Source: an uncultured Arenimonas sp. (GTDB taxonomy: Bacteria; Pseudomonadota; Gammaproteobacteria; Xanthomonadales; Xanthomonadaceae). Taken from it: 36,553 nucleotides of DNA. Both the position numbers and the translations under genes were made by a program. Shown piece by piece: positions 33,243-36,553 of the stretch. Position 1 is the first letter of the stretch; the number at the start of each line of letters is the position of its first letter. Under the pieces are notes generated by a model. It ran no database searches and was not told the DNA's origin. It saw nothing but the letters and a program-made list of their open reading frames with translations. Location of the stretch: positions 1 through 36,553 of the forward strand of contig CAMLKR010000009.1 of assembly GCA_946480565.1 (NCBI GenBank), written 5' to 3'.

Positions 33243-34391
33243 ATGCAGATTCCCACCAAGCTCCCGAAGGTCGGCACGACCATCTTCACCGTGATGTCGC
33301 AGCTGGCCCTGGAGCACCAGGCCGTGAACCTGGGGCAGGGGTTCCCCGATTTCCCGGTGCCGCAGCGCCTGGTGGACGAACTGGCCCGGGCGATGGCCGA
33401 AGGCAGGAACCAGTACGCGCCGATGACCGGCATCCCGGCCCTGCGCCAGGCCATCGCCGCCAAGACCGAGCGCTGCTACGGTCGTGCCGTCGACGCCGAT
33501 GCCGAAGTCACGGTCACCAGCGGCGCCAGCGAGGCGATCTTCAACGCCATCCACGCCGTGGTGCGGCCGGACGAGGAAGTGGTGGTGCTCGACCCCTGCT
33601 ACGACTGCTACGAACCGGCGATCGACCTGGCCGGCGCCAAGGCCGTGCACGTGCCGCTGGACCCGGTGGACTTCTCGGTCGACTGGCAGCGCGTGCGCGA
33701 CGCGATCGGCCCGCGCACGCGCATGCTGATGGTCAATACGCCGCACAACCCCTCGGGCGCGATGTTCACCGCCGCCGACATGGCGGCGCTGGCGGACATC
33801 CTGCGCGGCACCGGCATCGTGCTGCTGTCGGACGAGGTCTACGAGCACATCATCTTCGACGGACGGGTGCACGAAAGCGTGCTGCGTTACCCGGAGCTGG
33901 CCGAGCGCGCCTTCGTGATCTCCAGCTTCGGCAAGACCTACCACTGCACCGGCTGGAAGATCGGGTATGCGATCGCACCGCCGGCGCTGAGCGCCGAGTT
34001 CCGCAAGGTGCACCAGTACAACACCTTCTGCAGCTTCGCCCCGGCGCAGTGGGCCTTCGCCGCGATGATCGCGCAGGAGCCCGAGCACTACGAGGAGCTC
34101 GGCGCCTTCTACCAAGCCAAGCGCGACCGGTTCCGCCGGCAGCTGGAAACCACCCGCCTCAAGCCGCTGCCGGTGCCGGGCGGCTATTTCCAGCTGGTGG
34201 ACTACTCGGAAGTCAGCGACCTGGACGACGCGGCCTTCTGCCGCTGGCTGACGATCGAGAAGGGCGTGGCGGCGATCCCGCTGTCGCCGTTCTACGAGAC
34301 GCCGCCGAAGGGGCAGCGGCTGGCGCGGCTGTGTTTCGCCAAGGTCGAGAGCACGCTGGATGCCGCGATCGAGCGGCTGCAGGGGCTCTGA
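33243..34391 (+). CDS. ybdL: Methionine aminotransferase (PLP-dependent, class I, YbdL-like)
   Basis: This 382-residue class I/II aminotransferase has the PLP Schiff-base Lys231 in SSFGKTYHCTGWKIGY, Asn169 in NTPHNPSG, and Asp197/Tyr200 in LSDEVYEHI. The block FGKTYHxTGWKxGYxIAP with RKVHQYNTF is characteristic of the YbdL methionine aminotransferase branch. It converts 4-methylthio-2-oxobutanoate to methionine, preferably with glutamine as amino donor, or the reverse, in the cytoplasm. The adjacent omega-amidase, three bases downstream, handles the alpha-ketoglutaramate by-product, which supports the assignment. Kynurenine/glutamine transaminases are close relatives, so the substrate range could be wider. 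Confidence 0.9.
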   Translation: MQIPTKLPKVGTTIFTVMSQLALEHQAVNLGQGFPDFPVPQRLVDELARAMAEGRNQYAPMTGIPALRQAIAAKTERCYGRAVDADAEVTVTSGASEAIFNAIHAVVRPDEEVVVLDPCYDCYEPAIDLAGAKAVHVPLDPVDFSVDWQRVRDAIGPRTRMLMVNTPHNPSGAMFTAADMAALADILRGTGIVLLSDEVYEHIIFDGRVHESVLRYPELAERAFVISSFGKTYHCTGWKIGYAIAPPALSAEFRKVHQYNTFCSFAPAQWAFAAMIAQEPEHYEELGAFYQAKRDRFRRQLETTRLKPLPVPGGYFQLVDYSEVSDLDDAAFCRWLTIEKGVAAIPLSPFYETPPKGQRLARLCFAKVESTLDAAIERLQGL

Positions 34392-34394
34392 GCC

Positions 34395-35192
34395 ATGGAC
34401 GACCTTCGCGTTTCGCTGGTGCAGGGCGACACCGTCTGGCACGACCCGGACGCCAACCGGGCGATGTACGCCGAGCTGGTCGCGCCGCTCGCCGGCCGCA
34501 CCGACCTGGTGCTGCTGCCGGAAACCTTCACCTCGGGCTTCAGCAACGAAGCCCTGGCCTCGGCCGAGGACATGCAGGGCCCGACGGTGGCCTGGATCCG
34601 CGACCAGGCCCGCGGGCTCGGCGCGGTGGTCACCGGCAGCGTGCAGATCCGCGAAGGGCAGGGCGTCTACAACCGGCTGCTGTGGGCGACCCCCGAGGGC
34701 GAGGTCAGGCACTACGACAAGCGCCATCTGTTCCGCATGGCGAAGGAACACGAGCGCTACGCCGCCGGTCGCGATCGGTTGACGGTGGAGCTGAAGGGTT
34801 GGCGGATCTGTCCGCTGGTCTGCTACGACCTGCGCTTCCCGGTATTCATCCGCAACCGCTTCGGCGTGGAGGCGCCGGCGCGTTTCGACTACGACCTGCT
34901 GCTGTTCGTCGCCAACTGGCCCAGTCCGCGCCGCTACGCCTGGCAGACCCTGCTGCGCGCCCGCGCCATCGAGAACCTGAGCTACGTGGCGGCGGTGAAC
35001 CGCGTCGGCACCGACGGCAACGGGCTCGCCTACAGCGGCGACAGCGTGGCGCTGGATTTCCTGGGCCAGCCCCTGGTCGAGTTCGGCGCCCAGGCGCAGG
35101 TGGCGACCACCACGCTGTCGGCCGCGGCCCTGGCCGCCCACCGCGAACGTTTCCCCGCCCAGCTCGACGCCGACCGCTTCGACCTGCGCTGA
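34395..35192 (+). CDS. yafV: Omega-amidase (YafV-like carbon-nitrogen hydrolase)
   Basis: This 265-residue nitrilase-superfamily enzyme has the Glu-Lys-Cys triad: Glu43 (LLPETFTSGF), Lys109 (YDKRHLF) and Cys143 (LVCYDLRFP). SVALDFLGQPL is near the C-terminus. Omega-amidases hydrolyse alpha-ketoglutaramate (and alpha-ketosuccinamate) to the dicarboxylic acid and ammonia. The gene begins three bases after the aminotransferase stop, so the two are co-transcribed and form the glutamine transaminase-omega-amidase pathway that pulls methionine salvage forward. The length is normal and there is no signal peptide. A terminator follows. Confidence 0.9.
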   Translation: MDDLRVSLVQGDTVWHDPDANRAMYAELVAPLAGRTDLVLLPETFTSGFSNEALASAEDMQGPTVAWIRDQARGLGAVVTGSVQIREGQGVYNRLLWATPEGEVRHYDKRHLFRMAKEHERYAAGRDRLTVELKGWRICPLVCYDLRFPVFIRNRFGVEAPARFDYDLLLFVANWPSPRRYAWQTLLRARAIENLSYVAAVNRVGTDGNGLAYSGDSVALDFLGQPLVEFGAQAQVATTTLSAAALAAHRERFPAQLDADRFDLR

Positions 35193-35208
35193 TCCCGGGC
35201 CAGGAAGG

Positions 35209-35238
35209 ACAAACCCGCCGGAAGGCGGGTTTGTTTTC
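35209..35238 (+). terminator. Rho-independent terminator of the aminotransferase/omega-amidase operon
   Basis: A perfect 11-bp stem ACAAACCCGCC/GGCGGGTTTGT around a GGAA loop ends in TTTC. It lies 16 bases after the omega-amidase stop, just before the convergent pseudouridine synthase stop (35256). Confidence 0.88.
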
Positions 35239-35255
35239 TGTGCGAGAGCGGCCGA

Positions 35256-36553
35256 TCAGTCGTCGGAAGGCAGGCCTTCCGGCCGCTTCTTCTTGAACGG
35301 CGGCGGACCGCCCGGACCCGGCTTGCGCGGGCCGCGGTTGCCGTCCGGACGCGGGCCGCGCGGCTGGCCATAGGGACTGGCACCGGTGGGTTTGTTGCCG
35401 CGCGGGCCGGCCGGACCGCGGGAATGGGCGTAAGGCGCGTCGCCGGCCGGCTTCGGGCCACGCGGACCGCGCTGGCCGTAGGGGCTGTCGCCCTGCGGGC
35501 GCGGGCCGCGGTCGTTGAACGGGCGCGCGCCCTGCGGACGCGGACCGGCGGGTTTGCCCGGACGCTGGCCGCGCGGCGGCGCGACCTTGGAGCCGGTTTC
35601 CACGCCCTCGGGCACGTACCAGCTGCGGAAGGCGGCCGGATTGTTGTCGTGGGCGTTGTGGTGGGTCGGCTGCGCGTCGCCGCGCGGCGCGCGCGGCTTC
35701 TTGTTGAAGCCGCCGGCGTTGCCGGGGCCACCGGCGCGGTTGCCGAAGTTGTCGTCGCGCGGACCGCGCGCACCCGGCGCGCCGCCGGGCTTGCCGCGGA
35801 AGGGCTTGGCGCCCGGAGCGCCGGGACGCGCGCCGCGGGGTGAATCGGTGCCCATCGGGCCGGAGAAGGGTTTGCCCGGACCGCGCTTGCCCTTGCCGCC
35901 GAAGGGTTTGCCGGCGCCGGCGCCCGGACGGCCGCGGCCGCGCGGGCTCTTTTCCTCGCGCACGTGGTCGAATCGACGCAGCTCACGCGCTTCGTCGTCC
36001 ACCGAGCCGTTGACGTAGGAGGCCTGCTTGCGGTCCTTGCCGACGCGGATTTCGGTCGGCCGCGACTTGCGCTGGCCGATCACCGGCTGCAGGGTCAGCA
36101 CCGGCGGGTTGTCCTCGAGCTTGAACTGGGCGCGGAGCTTCTCGACCTGGTCGGCCGGCATCTCTTCGCAGTGGCCGCGCTTGAGCAGGCGCGGCAGGTG
36201 CACGCTGCCGTACTTCACGCGCTTGAGGCGGCTGACCTGGAAACCCTGCGATTCCCACAGGCGGCGCACCTCGCGGTTGCGGCCCTCGGTCAGCACCACG
36301 CGGAACCAGGCGTGCGAATCGGAGCTGCCGATGCGCTCGATCTCGTCGAACTTGGCGGGGCCGTCGTCCAGCGCGACGCCGCGCGCGAGGCGGTCGACCA
36401 CGCTGTCGGGCACTTCGCCGTGGATGCGGCAGACGTATTCGCGGGCGATGCCGCTGGACGGATGCATCAGCGCGTTGGCCAGCTCGCCGTCGGTGGTGAG
36501 CAGCAGCAGGCCGGTGGTGTTGATGTCGAGGCGGCCGACGGCGATCCAGCGCG
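35256..36553 (-). CDS. rluB: RluB-like 23S rRNA pseudouridine synthase, 5' truncated by window edge, with long disordered tail
   Basis: The frame is open to the right edge of the window, so the N-terminal S4 domain is missing. The visible part begins with RWIAVGRLDINTTGLLLLTTDG, whose GRLD Asp is the catalytic residue of RsuA/RluB/E/F-type synthases. It continues with NALMHPSSGIAREYVCRI, RLARGVALDDGPAKF and GRNREVRRLWESQGFQVSRLKR. In bacteria RluB converts U2605 (E. coli numbering) of 23S rRNA. After about residue 180 counted from the internal Met (36467) comes a tail of over 200 residues rich in Gly, Pro, Arg and Lys. It contains near-repeats (DSPYGQRGPRGP, DAPYAHSRGPAGP, ASPYGQPRGPRP) and one more ordered island (NAHDNNPAAFRSWYVPEGVETG). 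Such tails bind RNA or ribosomal surfaces. Member RsuA/RluE cannot be fully excluded, but the long tail favours RluB. Confidence 0.88.
   Translation of the reverse strand, partial: RWIAVGRLDINTTGLLLLTTDGELANALMHPSSGIAREYVCRIHGEVPDSVVDRLARGVALDDGPAKFDEIERIGSSDSHAWFRVVLTEGRNREVRRLWESQGFQVSRLKRVKYGSVHLPRLLKRGHCEEMPADQVEKLRAQFKLEDNPPVLTLQPVIGQRKSRPTEIRVGKDRKQASYVNGSVDDEARELRRFDHVREEKSPRGRGRPGAGAGKPFGGKGKRGPGKPFSGPMGTDSPRGARPGAPGAKPFRGKPGGAPGARGPRDDNFGNRAGGPGNAGGFNKKPRAPRGDAQPTHHNAHDNNPAAFRSWYVPEGVETGSKVAPPRGQRPGKPAGPRPQGARPFNDRGPRPQGDSPYGQRGPRGPKPAGDAPYAHSRGPAGPRGNKPTGASPYGQPRGPRPDGNRGPRKPGPGGPPPFKKKRPEGLPSDD

Noticed and set aside
1..36553. CRISPR arrays, insertion sequences, prophage genes and rRNA
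   Set aside because: No regularly spaced repeats, no transposase or integrase frames and no rRNA-like stretches were seen on either strand.

Overview
The window is high-GC DNA (one counted 60-base stretch in the core of the large RHS gene, 12001-12060, is 70% G+C). The gene content and protein styles fit a gammaproteobacterium of the Xanthomonadales/Lysobacteraceae: a TonB-dependent receptor, a sodium-symporter-type hybrid histidine kinase, a large secreted subtilase with xanthomonad-style C-terminal modules, a MetX of the Xanthomonadales type and a System I cytochrome c maturation operon. The genus cannot be fixed from the sequence alone.

Layout. 1-785: 3' end of a TonB-dependent receptor. 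994-4323: SSS-type transporter/PAS/histidine kinase/receiver fusion, separated from the next gene by a near-perfect 48-base palindrome (4338-4385). 4413-7210: divergent 3-hydroxybutyrate module (lipoprotein oligomer hydrolase on -, 3-hydroxybutyrate dehydrogenase on +) with a 16-base palindrome between them. 7520-15144: a 2368-residue exported SpvB/beta-propeller/RHS protein whose low-GC C-terminal tip carries a JAMM-like metallopeptidase motif, overlapped by a low-GC lipoprotein gene that is the candidate immunity partner. 15186-18072: EF-hand protein, FAD oxidoreductase, a 77-residue disordered protein and a LuxR-type response regulator. 18074-21299: unknown membrane protein, two unknown exported or membrane proteins, and a cysteine dioxygenase-family enzyme. 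21322-21407: tRNA-Leu(CAA) with a bidirectional terminator. 21466-29195: a tightly overlapping minus-strand operon ccmABCDEFGHI-metX. 29380-33063: large S8 peptidase. 33243-35192: methionine aminotransferase plus omega-amidase pair. 35256-36553: 5'-truncated RluB-like pseudouridine synthase with a long Gly/Pro/Arg-rich tail.

How genes work together. The ccm genes encode the complete System I route: the heme exporter complex CcmABCD, the heme chaperone CcmE, and ligation/thioreduction by CcmF, CcmG, CcmH and CcmI. metX is translationally coupled to its end. The aminotransferase and omega-amidase form the known pair that regenerates methionine from its keto acid using glutamine and then hydrolyses the alpha-ketoglutaramate by-product. 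The hydrolase/dehydrogenase pair would turn 3-hydroxybutyrate oligomers into acetoacetate.

The most unusual locus is the exported RHS protein. It has a Sec signal, a seven-repeat FG-GAP region, an apparently intact RHS self-cleavage core and a horizontally acquired-looking tip with a JAMM-type metal site, followed by a coupled lipoprotein. All functional calls come from reading motifs; no database search was run.
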